Below, in pieces: positions 43,420-55,539 of a DNA stretch of 64,000 nucleotides. Both the position numbers and the translations under genes were made by a program. This DNA comes from Laguncularia racemosa. Taxonomy: Eukaryota > Streptophyta > Magnoliopsida > Myrtales > Combretaceae. Numbering within the stretch: the first letter of the stretch is position 1; the number at the start of each line of letters is the position of its first letter. The DNA lies in assembly GCA_037954665.1 (NCBI GenBank), contig JBBMOL010000243.1, positions 584,535 through 648,534 of the forward strand, given 5' to 3'. Under the pieces are notes generated by a model. The model saw only the letters and a list, made by a program, of their open reading frames with translations, was not told the DNA's origin and made no database searches.

Positions 43420-45184
43420 TATGTCCAAAGTACCCATCAAGGTGTGACAGTTCTAGGTGGTGCCAAGGCATGAATGAATAAATTAAAACTTCAGCCTAGA
43501 AAACCTAAGAAAACCAACCTGAAGTGAAAAAGAGACTGTGTAGAACTAGGACAAGATGTATGTATTTGTATCTATTTACTTAATGCACGTATATCGAATA
43601 TATAATCATTTGCACTAAAGATTAGCCTCGCCAAAGCATAGGATAGATGGATCTCCTTTAAGATTAGGGATGGGGAGATCCTTATGGAGAACTAGTGTAG
43701 ACTGAGATTGATTTGTGAGGATATGGCACTTTTGGGGAGGCTATAAACTTTATTGTTGGTTATGATGTGGTGGAGAGCCAAACTTGGGCAAATTTTTACC
43801 CTCACCTATATATAGACTCAATTGATTAAGGGAGGTCTATATACAAATGCTCAAATGATCTATATGATGGAGAGGTAAGCTCAAGAGATGGGACAAGTTA
43901 GAGATATTGTTGAGGTAGCTTTTGTGGTGGCTGGTTCAAATAGACCTATCTTTCCTGACTTCATAAAGTGGAGCCGAGTTAGGTTAAGGTCGATATATGC
44001 AAGAGATAGGAGTGATCGTTTGACGCTAGAGTCTGAGGAGATTGCTAGGGCTACCTACAACTTGTGGGACTCTATAGAGAAAAGGTTAATGTTTCCACCC
44101 CACTATGGCATAGGGGAGGAGGAGGCAGTACCTAAAGGAGATACAAGTAGAGGTAATTCTAAAGTGAACATAGGGAGAGGCACATGAGCTAGTGCAGGCT
44201 AAGCAACAGTATATCATATTTTCATTCCCTCAAGCTAGTTTGAGAACAGTATCATAGTTATAGCAATCCTTATGAACTAAGAGCCAATATACGATGAGGA
44301 GGTAGAGGTAAAGGTAGACATGATAGCTTTACCATCTGATTTCTAAGATATTGCAATTATGCCCATGGCTAGTGAGGAGCTGACATATGTGAAACCCCAC
44401 TCTTGTTGGCCTAGACTTGATTTTGTGTAGGCCTATTATACTAGCAAGAGGTGAGGATATGACAGGCTTGGATGAGGTTGCAATTGAGCCAAATACTATT
44501 GATTTCATGACTTTCAATGGTTATGACTTGGACGGTTATGAAGAATAGTTAGAGTTTAAGGTAGGACCGATAAGGATTCCCTGTAGTGTTGCATCGATAG
44601 GTGCCTATTTGCCTGAGTAGAGATGGAAGGGTATGATGGCTCACCAAGAGCTAGTTCAGCTATTGGACCTTCTATCACATACACTTGTCATCTCGAGGGA
44701 GTGACCTCATATAGAGGAGGATGGATTCAAGAGTATGATTGGTTTCAAATGGATGTCTCTTGAGGTTGTAACTACTATTTGGTATTATGATCACATATGC
44801 TCCGAGTTTTGTTTTAGGAATCATAGATGGTCATTTTGTATTGAAGAGTCATGCATTGTATTGTTATATATACACATTAATGTATTTAGACTTTATAAAT
44901 GGAAACTCGCTCACTATAAGTGACCACCTCTAGATTGTAACCTCATGTTACTATATTAATGAAAAATCAAATGTATTTCTATATTAATGAAAATCATATG
45001 TATTTCTATCCTATTTTATATTGCTACTTGATTATTGAAATGAAATTACAAATGCAGGGATAAAGTGCCTTTATGCGTGAAACTGACAAATGTGTATGGA
45101 ATGCACACTAGCATCATAGAAATTTATGTTAAGAACTAACCTAAGAAAATGTTGTAGATGCCATGGAGGACATAGACAACCCAT
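43420..45184 (+). other. Unassigned DNA with a degenerate reading frame
   Basis: The longest frame, 43888-44187 (99 codons, MGQVRDIVEV...), has a composition like real protein: PDFIKWSRVRLRSIYARDRSDRLTLESEEIARATYNLWDSIEKRL. Further readable stretches in shifting frames occur at about 44450-44530 (EDMTGLDEVAIEPNTIDFMTFNGYDLDGYEE) and 44735-44923. I do not recognise the family. It could be a decayed gag of another element or an old gene fragment. The rest, 43420-43880 and 44925-45184, is AT-rich without signals. Confidence 0.4.
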
Positions 45185-46055
45185 TACAAACATCTCATTT
45201 TTTTCCCTCTATAATTCTATGATGTATTAATTAATAATATATAAAAATAATAAATGAAAAAAGGAAAAAATAAGAAAAGAAAAAAAATAGGATAATTAGA
45301 AAAATTAAAGAAATAAATATTTTAGGTTGATTGGTCTTCGGCTGGGGCGTGAATCAAATTCATTGCTGCAAAGCAGTTCAGAAAGTTTAAAGTAATTAAT
45401 ATATTGTTAATTTGCAAAACAAACAAAACTCAGATGAGCTGGAAAGGAGCATGCAAGCTATCAGCTTTATCACGAGCTCGAGTTCGCACAAGAGCACGAG
45501 TGTGCTTTTGTTTTACTTCAACGAATAGTGCCACGTGTCAGTCTCTGGTTGGCAGATGCATGCACTGTTCATCTTCGTCTTTTCTGCTGTCTGCTGGATG
45601 AAAAAAGCATGTGGGGAATTTTTGGCCAATGTTTCGACGTGATTTCACCAAATTAATGGAAAAATCATGTAAAACACATGGCTTATTACGCATTTGTACC
45701 AACTTTTCGGCCAAATTCGTGCATTAGCTGGATTAAAATGAAGCTCAAATTTGCCAAAAAAATCATAAAGATTCCTTTATACTCGAGCTTAAAATGGCCT
45801 AATCAAGCTAATTAATGATCATTGAACGCATAATTTTATTAGAAAAGCAAGTTTAAGGAGTGGGAAAGCTAAATTAAGCATCAATTTCAAAATTTTTGAA
45901 GATATTCGCATCAAATCGTCATCCTAACCCATTAACCAAAATTTGATTTTTATTGTGAATCGCAGCTTCCCATTTGAAGTTGGTGCTCTATAACTATAAA
46001 AAGGGGGTTGGGGAACATATTCGGGCAGTTCTCGCTCAATGCAGTCTTAAACTCA
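45185..46055 (+). repeat. Candidate 5' LTR of the Tat-like element T1
   Basis: Direct repeat of 60123-60965, beginning with the (decayed) word TGTAGGCATCTCATTTTTT and ending near cagtcttaa. Both copies share a promoter block with TATAAAAA (45995-46002) followed by ggggttggggaacatat, and an upstream segment with ccacgtgtcag and tgcatgcactgttcatc. Identity is clearly lower than between LTRs of families A and B, so this pair is older. The 3' border is uncertain because the other copy is interrupted. Confidence 0.6.
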
Positions 46056-46262
46056 TCTAACCACCTTCTCTCTAAAAAGCCAAACTCGACTCACTTCTCT
46101 CTCTACAATCTCTCTCTCTGGCGGGCGTTTTGAACAAGACCACCACCACCACCTAGACATGTGCAGATCCCCAAGCCCTTGGCTGACGAGAGTCTCCTCC
46201 TCCGATCGGCGCCGTAAGGAACTGTGCAAACATTAGGAGCCTGCTGTCTTCAACGTTCCGGG

Positions 46263-46294
<32 letters not shown>

Positions 46295-47496
46295 CAAATT
46301 TCCACCTGAATCAACTTTCTTAAAAACTCTTAAATAAAATGTTTTTAATATCACTATCAGTAAAAAAATATATAATAGCTTTATTATTATTATTATTATC
46401 TTTTAAAAAAATTATAAATAACACAATATGGTAAACTAAAAAAGTAAAACAAATATATATATATATATATTAGGTTTTCTCTCAAATTGAAAAAAAGTCT
46501 ATTTAAAAAAAAAAAGAAAAAAGTTTAAAGACTTATCTAATTTTCCAATGTGGTAAAGAGGTTTGGTCTAAAACTTAGATACTCTCGTTTGTTTTGATTT
46601 TTTTTTTTTTAAATGGTTTTCAAAATGCAGACTATTAGTTAAATTAGAACCAACTCCTACCTAATTAGTTCTAATTTAATCAATTTTTTCTCAATAATAA
46701 CCAAAAGAAACAGGTTTTTCTTAACTTTAATCAAGGGTTTAAATTAAATGGACATAGAATTTAATTTAAACCAAGTTAAGAAAAATGAAAAAAAAAATCA
46801 AAATATAGGTTTGACAAGATGGTGATTCCATTGGGGACGGTTATCAAGTGGGCTAACCACATTGGAATATTAAATTTGGCCTTACTCTTTGAAATATATC
46901 TAAAGACTTAAGTTTTTTGTATATATACATTGGGCCTCTTTGTACACATATATATATATATATTATATTTTAGTATAATTGTTTTCATTTTCTTTTAATG
47001 CATATATTTATTCCTATTAATTTAACCTAAGTTATCAAGACTTGCAAAGACCTAGCCCAATGGACCTAAGCTATTTTTTAGGGGGGGGTTAATGTAACAT
47101 AACATGTGCTAGATATGGTTAGAACCAAATCATCTTAAGAGCCTTAAGATGAGGGGGTAATTGTGTAAGCTTTGGCCATTGTGGGGTAACCACTCATCGA
47201 GGTTGATTAGACTACCCCACTCAAAACAACATGGCTGCAGATTCACTCTTCGGAGTTAGGGAGGCTATAGTACTTGAGAACCTTCTAGAACCCTCCTAAA
47301 GTACATTTATAATTCTTAATCGAGTATCAAGAAATGATGTGGCAAACAAATCATTTATGGCTTTGTTAGGGTTTTTTAAGTGGGCCTTATGGTAACCCAT
47401 TTTCTTTGTAAGTTTTAAATATTTCCTTATAATTGTATGAATCATGTATTTATAAAGTTCAATTGTATAAGTTTTCATTTTGGTGTAAATATGAGT
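46056..47496. other. AT-rich spacer with simple repeats
   Basis: No coding frame is recognised. It contains ct-rich runs (46085-46120), ccaccaccaccacc (46140-46153), (TA)n at 46268-46294, (TTA)n at 46381-46399, (TA)n at 46453-46471 and 46948-46965, and a run of eight or nine G near 47081. The first ~250 bases may be the remaining part of the T1 LTR and its leader. Confidence 0.6.
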
Positions 47497-47501
47497 TTTT
47501 G

Positions 47502-48354
47502 TGATGTGCACAATTTGGATCTCAATACCACTCAACAAAACAACAAACAATTGATTCCAATTTCAATTAAAAATGGTGTGAACAAGATTGATGATAGAAT
47601 CCTTAAATGGCATGAAAACAAGAACCAACAACCCAAAATGGCATGAACCAAATTAAGAAGTACTACAATTGGATTCCAATGCCAACTAAATACAATTAAA
47701 ATAATTTAATTCCAATTCCTATAATTGGCATGAAAACCTAACAATACAAGAACCCTAATTTGGCGTAAATGGAACAAACAAAATCAACTAATTATAAACT
47801 AGATATTACTCACTAGCAATAATCAGATGCAACTTAGGAAATCTTAATATGACTCACAAGAATTCCTTAAGCCAACTCACCACAATTTCACAAATGAAAT
47901 TGATAAGAGTAAGATGGCATGAAGAGGAGCACTCCCATGACAACAATTTTCAGATGTATAATGTTCAAAAAGTCCCCTTCCAACCCTACTTTGCAAGTAT
48001 TTATACTTGCTCTAAATAGGGCAAATTTAACAAAGAAAATTATAAGTGAAAAGCAACAAGTGTGGTCGGTTTTGCACTAAAGAAAATTACAAGTAAAACC
48101 CTCATAAGTAGCCGACTTCTTACACCTCCATGGAACATTATTGGACTGGTTCTTCTTTGTTTTATGTTGATTTATGAATGACCCATTGTTGAGCATTAGT
48201 GAATTTACCCGTCATCTTGTAAAACTGATAAATATACCTACTATAATGCAAAGACAAATTATTATGAAATAAATAAAGATAACATGTGGATGTCTAGAAT
48301 CATTAGTTCAAATTGGATTCCCCACTACCGGATCCAAAGGTTTGATTTCCATCA
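47502..48354 (-). repeat. B3 3' LTR (853 bp)
   Basis: Plus coordinates TGATGTGCACAATTTGG (47502) to TTTGATTTCCATCA (48354), the reverse complement of a family B LTR. Promoter near-palindrome, plus strand GCAAGTATTTATACTTGC, at 47993-48010. Confidence 0.88.
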
Positions 48355-50239
48355 TCTCCTCGGACTTCTAAAAGATTTATCCTTAAATCTAAGGGGTCTT
48401 TTCTTAGACTAACATCCCGTGTTTACATGTGCTTGTTGGCCTGAAGTCCTGAGTAGCCATTAGTTTTATTAATCTATTCTTGGAATGTGCGAACTTCAAA
48501 TGGAGACATAAGAGTCAAGATAACTCGTGCACCATCTTTCTAAAACATATAAGTGTTTCTAAACCCGTCATGTAGCACATTCCTGTCAAATAACCAAGGC
48601 TTACCTAGCAGTATATAAAAAGTGCACATGGGAAGAACATTACAGGCAATCTCATCAATGTATCTATCTCCTATACTGAATGGCACCTTTGCCCTCTATG
48701 TAACATGCAAACTACCCCCTTCATCCAGCCAATGTAATTTATAAGGGTATAGATGTGGACTAGTGACTAGTTGTAAGTTATTTACTAATGCAGCAGATAC
48801 GGCATTAATGCAACTACTACCATCAGTGAAAAGAACACACAAGTTACCTCGAATCCAATAAGGTATGTGGAATAGGTTCTCCCTTTGTATGTCCCTAACG
48901 TTTAGAGATATTATCATGACCCTGTGTAACACATTAATAGGCAAATATTTATCATCTCCCTTATCCTCATGTATCTCAACATCATGACCATCATAATATT
49001 CCTACAGTGCTATGGATAAATTTGTAGGCTCAACAACTTCTTCTTGACCATCTTCATTGTTTCCTTCCATAAAAGTCATCACCCTTTTGTTGGGACACTG
49101 CGCAGCTATGTGTCCAAAACCTATGCATTTGAAACATTTAATTTGGCGCATTTTCCTACAAGTTGACCTTAGAACTATCTACTTGAAATTAGTTCCAATA
49201 ACCTCTTTTCTTTTCCCAGAAATCTTCCTCTCCCTATCAGTGTTAGAGGTATTCTTGTCTATAGTCTTAACATGTTCCCCTATTCCTTTTTGTCCTCCCA
49301 TCTGACCATTTAACCCAAGAGATTTGGTAGAAGTTCCATACTTGTTACTAGTTGCTCGAAAAGGTTGGATCGCTTCTGTCTCTCCACTTTCAGGGCTAAC
49401 TGGATAGCTTCATCAAGTGTATTATACCTTTGTAGCTCTACAATGCAGACAATTTCATACTTCAACCTAAAAACAAATTGTGCTAAGGTTTGCTTAAGAG
49501 GCTCGACTAACCCACATATGATCATTAGTGTCTCAAACTCCTATACATAATCGTTAACTGTTTTGCCTCCCTGCCTTGGTGTTTAGAGACTCATAAATAG
49601 CTCCTGCCTATAATGCTTATGTATAAACCTTTTCCTCAATACCCGTCTCATGTCCTGCCAGGTATGTATATCAGCCTCCCCATCTCTTCATATGCTAACC
49701 ACAAGATTTTTCCACCATAAAGCAGCATAGCATATGAATTCCACAGCTGCAAGACGAACCCGAGTGTTATCATCAATCTCATAGCACTCAAATAGACCTT
49801 CAACCTTATCTTCCCAATCCAAATAATCATCTGCAAAACCCTTGCCATCTAATGAAAGCATCTGCAATTTCACATACTCCAATCCCCAAGGTGGTTTGAA
49901 CTCCCTATTTTGGTAAGGTTTATTCTCAAAATTATCATCTCTTTCGTCCCTAAAAGCATAATAATCTCCCTCCATTCTCCTTCCTCTATTACCTCCAATA
50001 GCTCCCTCCCTGTAAACATTATGAGGGACTACTCTAAGTAGGGGTGCTTAAGGATTTTCCATTGATAGTTATAGCATCGTCATTCGATCTATCCATGTTG
50101 CGAATGTAGCAATAATGGTGGTGAGATCCTGCAACTGCTCCTCCAATGTTCTTCTACCTGTAGCTTGATAACCCTGACCTCTACCAACTTGAATATTGGC
50201 CTCATTGCCAATTCCCCTATTTATACTATCATTTGACAT
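48355..50239 (-). pseudogene. B3 gag and protease, broken
   Basis: Start ATG at 50239-50237 (MSNDSINRGIGNEAN by reading). Capsid reads 49975-49688 (FKPPWGLEYVKLQMLSLDGKGFADDYLDWEDKVEGLFECYE), then 49848-49648 and 49525-49310 in other frames. The zinc knuckle (CFKCIGFGHIAAQC) lies at about 49137-49093. Protease reads 48944-48696 (DIQRENLFHIPYWIRGNLCVLFTDGSSC), keeping an Asp in the TDGSS box, with a stop after GGSLHVT. It continues to the word RVILTLMSPFEV and then, after 37 codons, to KDPLDLRINLLEVRGDDGN, the pol C-terminus, which enters the 3' LTR. No RT or integrase sequence occurs between. Confidence 0.85.
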
Positions 50240-50994
50240 GGTTGATGAATTGATCTGTTAAAACACAAAAACAATTCAAGACAACCACAATATACTTCAC
50301 GTCAAATGCACTACACACAACACTCTACACTTCAACACACACACCATGACTTCACACACACTTCCACACTTCAATATACAACCACTACTACATACCCACA
50401 ACGTACAACAATCACTCTATAGTACACACACACACTCATGGTACAACAACCTTCAAACCACAACACACACTTCTACGCCACATACACACACACCTCACTT
50501 ACAGTGCTACAACCTTCAAACCAGAACACACACTCTATGCTACATACATACTAACAGTGCAGCACACACTCCATGGCTCCACTTCCAATCATGGAAACAA
50601 ATAAAATGGAAACAATTATAGAAACTTCTCTAAATGGTAAGTAAATAACTCTAACTAGTCAAAGTGCGTTATGGTGATCAATACACAATAACTCCCTTAA
50701 CTTAATGATTGGTTTCGGAATTCAAAATGTTTCTTAATCCTCTATGTAAGAAAAGCAAATCTAGAAATGAAAATGCACTTCTAATTTCAAAATCCTCAAG
50801 AAAATGCACTTCCCCTTCTTCCATAAACAATCAACTCACGACAAGATGAAGATTACAAAGATTAATTCAAAAATTCCACTTCCAATTCCACAACAACAAG
50901 GTATATCACAATACAATTACTTCGGTTAAGAAATGGAAGAATAAGAACCCTAAATCCCAAATGAAGATCACACAAATCCCTTCTCAAAACCTTT
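50240..50994 (-). other. B3 untranslated leader
   Basis: C/A-rich on the plus strand, with many cacac and cttcaaac words and a local imperfect repetition (50400-50560). No conserved frame. Similar in kind and place to the leaders of B1 and B4. Confidence 0.7.
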
Positions 50995-51006
50995 TCTTTG
51001 ATACCA
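50995..51006 (-). other. B3 primer-binding site, decayed
   Basis: Plus strand reads ctttgatacca, so the minus strand TGGTATCAAAG keeps the first eight bases of the initiator tRNA-Met complement and has changes after that. It lies next to the inner end of the 5' LTR. Confidence 0.7.
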
Positions 51007-51013
51007 AAAATTA

Positions 51014-52725
51014 TGATGTGCTCAATTCAGATCTCAATACCACTCAACAAAAAAACACACAATTGATTCCAATTTTAATTAAAAATGGTGTGAACAAGAT
51101 TGATGATAGAATTAATGGGAATCCCTCTTGTGGTTCTAGCAGTAGGGGAACCTGACTTAGATGCATGAGCCTAGACATCCACATATGGCCACATTTTATC
51201 AAATAATGTTTGATTTTGCACTTTAGTAGGTACATTGATCAGTTTTACAGGATGGCCAAATAACATGCACTAAGGATCAACTTGCAGGACATTTTTTTGG
51301 AGTCACATCTAACGGCCCACAAATTATTTAATTGAAGTGAAGAACTGGCCACTTAAAGACCACTTGTATTTGTATTTGTTTCTTATGAGAACCGACCATT
51401 TTGATTTTTATACTTGTAGTTTTGATTCTTGGAACTAACTAACTAGTGGCAACTTTGTAATTTTTTGGTTTGTTTTACCTAATAAGAGCAAGTATAAATA
51501 CTTGCTAACTAGGGTTTTTAGGGAGCTTTTTGATATTTTGACAAAAAACAAACACTTGTTGTTGTGAGAGTCACCCTCATGCATGCATCTACTCTTATCA
51601 ATTTCTTTGGAAATTGTGGCAAGTTTGGCTTAAGAATTTTTATTAGTTGTTATCAAGATTTTCTAAGTTGCATCCGATTATTGCTAGAGAGTAATATCTA
51701 GTTATAATTGGTTGATCTTTTATGTGTTCTTTTCACGCCAAATTAGGGTTCATGTACTGCTAAGATTACAAGCCAATTGTAAAGATTGGAATTGCATTGT
51801 TCCTTTGTAATTGATTGGTATTGGAATTTCTCTTGTAATACTTCTAATTTGGTTCACACCATTTGAGATTGTTCATCCTTTAATTTACGCCGATTGGGGA
51901 TTTTGTCTTCATTTTGTCCAATTTGTGCGGTTGATTATTCATTTGTATTGTGTGCTTGTGATTTGGATTCTTAAGCACATCAAGAATCCTCAAATGGTGT
52001 GAAAACAAGAACCAATAACCTAAAATGGTGTGAACCAAATTAAGAAGTACTACAATTGGATTCCAATACCGACCAAATACAATTGGAACAATTCAATTCC
52101 AATTCTTACAATTGGCATGAAAACCTAGCAATACAAGAACCCTAATTTGGTGTAAATGGAACAAACAAAATCAACCAATTATAAACTAGATATTACTCAC
52201 TAGCAATAATCAGATGCAACTTAAAAAATCTTGATATAACTCATAAGGATTCCTTAAGCTAACTCGCCACAATTTCACAAATGAAATTGATAAGAGTAAA
52301 TGGCGTGAAGAGGAGCACTCCTATGGCAACAATTTTCAAATGTATAATGTTTAAAAAGTCCTCTTCTAACATTACTTTGCAAGTATTTATACTTGCTTTA
52401 AATAGGGCAAATTTAACCAAGAAAATTACAAGTGTGGCCGGTTTTGCACTAAAGAAAATTACAAGTAAAACCCTCATAAGTAGTTAGCTTCTTACACCTC
52501 CATGGAACATTATTAGACCGATTCTTCTTTGTTTTATGTTGATCCATGAATGACCCACAATTGAGCATTAGTGAATTTACCCGTTGTCCTGTAAAACCGA
52601 CAAATGTACCTGCTACAATGTAGAGACAAATTATTATGAAATAAATAAAGATAACATGTGGATGTCTAGAATCATTAATTCAAATTGGATTCCCCACTGC
52701 TGGATCCAGAGGTTTGATTCCATCT
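51014..52725 (-). repeat. B3 5' LTR, interrupted by a solo LTR
   Basis: Two parts, 51014-51112 and 51988-52725, join to give an LTR matching 47502-48354 in order (for example gaatcctcaaatggtgtgaaaacaagaacc at 51985 against 47598). Promoter near-palindrome at 52379-52396. The outer end reads ggtttgattccatct rather than ccatca. Confidence 0.82.
51113..51982 (+). repeat. Family B solo LTR (870 bp), plus strand, inside the B3 LTR
   Basis: Starts TAATGGGAATCCC (a changed TGATGGGAA) at 51113 and ends TTAAGCACATCA at 51982, with perfect AGAAT duplications at 51108-51112 and 51983-51987. Promoter near-palindrome GCAAGTATAAATACTTGC at 51488-51505. It is in the opposite orientation to the LTR it sits in, so the same family inserted into its own LTR. 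Confidence 0.92.
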
Positions 52726-53489
52726 TAGCCTCTTCCTTCAAGGAGATTCATATCTATAAGCCTATGGATGCCAAACCCTTCATGCAAACCTGGTTTTCTT
52801 GTTATAGCCCTCTAGAATAAGAGTTTATTAAGAGCTAGCGGGCTCTATTCTTTCACTACCTAGAGTGTGTATCCACCTAACTTTGGTCAAGGCCTTCGCA
52901 CATTGTTGGAACCCTCAAGTAAAAGCTTTCTACTTAGGTCCACACTAGTTACATCCTGCTATAGAGGAGTACACTCAACTGTTGGGGGCCACTTTACAAT
53001 TAGATGGCATCTTCATCCTTAAGAATGAAAAACTCTTACTAATACCTTGGGCAACTTTCTTAACATTAGATAGGCTAAGGTTACTTAAGCTTTGAAGAAA
53101 TGTAATGGTGAAAGCATTATGTTTACTACCCTCATAGATTGGCTCATATACATTTAGGTTATTTTAGGCCTACTTTAAAGTAAGGATTGAGTCAAAATTC
53201 AGTATTTTCAGAGTTCTATATGCTCATGTTGTTCATGATGAGCCCTTGGCTCCCCTTGAATAAGAACACATTACCAAAGTCACCCCTTTTTCCTAACTTG
53301 TATTTTTTTTTCTGTTTTTCTTTTATTTATTTATTTTTCTCTTATCCTTTGTTTTTCTTTGCTACCTATAACATCAAATCTGACACTCTTTATGAAAGCC
53401 AATGATAACTCACACCCATAAACAATGAGAATACCGATATCACCACAAGCCTTAGTGGGTTAGTCATTAGTGATGATAACAATCTTGGT
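52726..53489 (+). other. T1 internal DNA, no recognised domain
   Basis: This stretch lies between B3 and the RT remnant of T1. Short readable pieces such as FKEIHIYKPMDAKPFMQTWFSCYSPLE (up to 52820) are followed by many stops; I cannot assign them. A T-rich run is at 53300-53360. It may be decayed gag or protease of T1. Confidence 0.4.
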
Positions 53490-54087
53490 ACAAAAGAACC
53501 TAGGAAATTGAGAATTGGGGGTAATTTATCCCAAGGGCAAAAAGAAGACATGGTCAAATTGTTGTCTAAATACCAAGACATCTTTAAATGGTCTTATGAG
53601 GATATGTTTAGGCTAAACCCATCTATTGCGGTCCATAAACTACCCACTAGGGAAGATATCAAACCAAAAAGACAAAAACTTGGAAGATTCAAACCTTGAT
53701 ATCCTACTAAAAATCAAAGAAGAAGTTAAGAAATTATTAGAAGTAGGATTTATTGAAGTATTTGACTATCCCAAGTGGATAGCTAATATAGTAACAATCT
53801 TAAAGAAAAATAGAAAAATTCAAGTGTGCTTAGATTTCCGAGATCTAAATCAAGTGACTCCAAAAGACAACTTCCCTTTGCCTCATATAGATGTCCTAGT
53901 TGATAACACTATAGGAAACCATCTATTTTCCTTTGTGGATGGATTTTCAAGATATAACCAAATCAAGATGGTTGATGAAGATAAAACCAAAACCACTTTC
54001 ATCACCACTTAGGATACCTTTTGCTATAAAGTTATGCCTTTTGGTCTTAAAAATGCTAAAGCCACATATCAAAGAGCCATGATTACC
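53490..54087 (+). pseudogene. T1 RT, N-terminal half (Tat-like), broken and cut by B4
   Basis: The frame 53508-53699 reads a pre-RT segment (MVKLLSKYQDIFKWSYEDM...PSIAVHKLP). After a frame change at about 53690 the frame 53626-54012 carries LLKIKEEVKKLLEVGFIEV, VCLDFRDLNQVTPKDNFPLPHIDVLVDN and FSFVDGFSRYNQIKM. A TAG at 54010-54012 replaces Trp, and VMPFGLKNAKATYQRAM follows to 54082. The words DLN..TPKDNFPLPHID and ATYQRAM are characteristic of the Tat/Ogre group and differ from the CRM-like RTs of the window. B4 interrupts the domain just after ATYQRAM. Confidence 0.85.
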
Positions 54088-54831
54088 TGATGTGCTACAA
54101 TTAGATTCCAATACCAATCAAATAAAAGAAGAACAATTCAATTCCAACTCCCACAATTGATGTGAAACCAAGCAATATAAGGAACCCTAATTTAGCGTGA
54201 ACAAGAACAAATCAAACAAATCTAATTACACACTAGAAATAATTGGAAGCAACTCAAGAATTATTTATATAACTCACACTAGCCCATAAGCTAACTCGCC
54301 ACAATTTCAAGTGAAATTTGTAAAAGTAAGAGATGTGTGAGGAAGGAGCTCTCCTAAGATAAGAAATGGTAGATTTCTAATGTTCAAAAGTCTCCTACAA
54401 ACTAATTTCTAATGTTCAAAAGTCTCCTACAAACCCTACTTTACAAGTATTTATACTTGTTCTAAATAAGGAAAATTTAACAAAAGAAAATACAAGTAAA
54501 GAACAACATATGTGGCTTAAGTTTTCAACAAAAGAAAATACAAATGAAAAATATTATATGTAGCCAGTTTCCTTCAATTCCATGGAGTAATGTAGGACTG
54601 GTTCTTCTTTTGATAAAATGCAAATGAAATGAAGGTTAGTTCCACTTGTCTCTATAGGTTCAATTTGATTCATAATAGACCGTGATATCTTCTTGCAAAA
54701 ACCGACAAAATGTACCTACTATAATGTAAGACAAATTATTATAAGATAAATAAAGATAACATGTGGATGTCTAGGCTCATTTGTTCAAATAGGCTTCCTC
54801 ACTACTGGATCCAAAGGTTTGCTTCCCATCA
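54088..54831 (-). repeat. B4 3' LTR (744 bp)
   Basis: Plus coordinates TGATGTGCTACAATTAG to TTGCTTCCCATCA. Near 54375-54435 a segment aatttctaatgttcaaaag is duplicated in tandem (35 bp), which accounts exactly for the length difference from the 5' LTR. Promoter core acaagtatttatacttgt starts near 54443. Confidence 0.95.
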
Positions 54832-55539
54832 TCTCCTCGGGCCTCTGAAAGATTTGTCCTCAAATCTAAGGGGTCTTTTCTTAGACTAAAATCCCTTGTT
54901 TGCATGTGCTTGTAGCCTTGAAGTCTTGAGTAGCCATTAGTTTTACTGATTTGTTCTTGGAATTTGTGTACCTCGGTTGGAGACATAGGAGTCAAAACAA
55001 CCTATGCACCATCTTTCTAAAACATATAAGTGTTTCTGAACCCATCATGTAGCACCTTCCTATCAAACAACCAAGGCCTACCCAATAGTATATGAAGGTG
55101 CACATAGGAAGAACATCACAGACTATTTCATCATTGTATCTATCTTTTATGCTGAATGGCACCTTAGCCCTCCGTGTAACATGCAGACTACCCCGTTCAT
55201 TTAGCTAGTGTAATCTATAAGGATGTGGATGTGGACTAATGACTAGTTGCAACTATTTACTAATGCAGCAGCTATAACATTAGTGTAACTACCACCATCA
55301 ATGAAAAGAACACACAAGTTACCTCAAACCCAACAAGGGGTACGGAATAGGTTCTCCCTTCGTATATCCCTAACATTTAGAGATATAGTCATGACCTTAC
55401 ATAACACATTAATAGATAAATATTTATCCTTTTCCTTGTCTTCATATGTCTTAGCATTAGGATCATCATATACTCCTGTAGTACTATTGACAAGTTTGTT
55501 GGCTCAACCACTTTTTCTTGACCATCCTCAATATTTCCT
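54777..55539 (-). pseudogene. B4 protease and truncated pol tail
   Basis: Minus-strand protease is readable from about 55400 (IRRENLFRTPCWV-like, then VLFIDGGS with its Asp near 55298) to about 55040, with several stops and frame changes. The frame 54995-54777 (MTPMSPTEVHKFQEQISKTNGY...) runs from the protease end over the spacer to RKDPLDLRTNLSEARGDDGK and continues into the 3' LTR as QTFGSSSEEAYLNK before its stop. This is the clearest example of the protease-to-pol-tail junction. Confidence 0.85.

Larger units (their letters stand above)
47502..52725 (-). mobile_element. B3: family B gag-protease-only element, minus strand
   Basis: 3' LTR 47502-48354, internal 48355-51013, 5' LTR from 51014 to about 52725, the latter interrupted by a plus-strand solo LTR (51113-51982). 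Without that insertion the element is about 4.35 kb. Internal order on the minus strand is leader, gag, zinc knuckle, protease and pol C-terminus, with no RT, RNase H or integrase. I found no matching 5-bp flanks (TTTTG on the left, TAGCC on the right), so one end may have mutated or been rearranged. Confidence 0.85.

Noticed and set aside
46268..46965. (TA)n and (TTA)n runs as functional elements
   Set aside because: They are ordinary microsatellites in AT-rich spacer DNA with no associated gene or element border.
47502..52725. A target-site duplication for B3
   Set aside because: The flanks TTTTG and TAGCC do not match, and shifting the right border by a few bases does not help; I list B3 by its LTR pair only.
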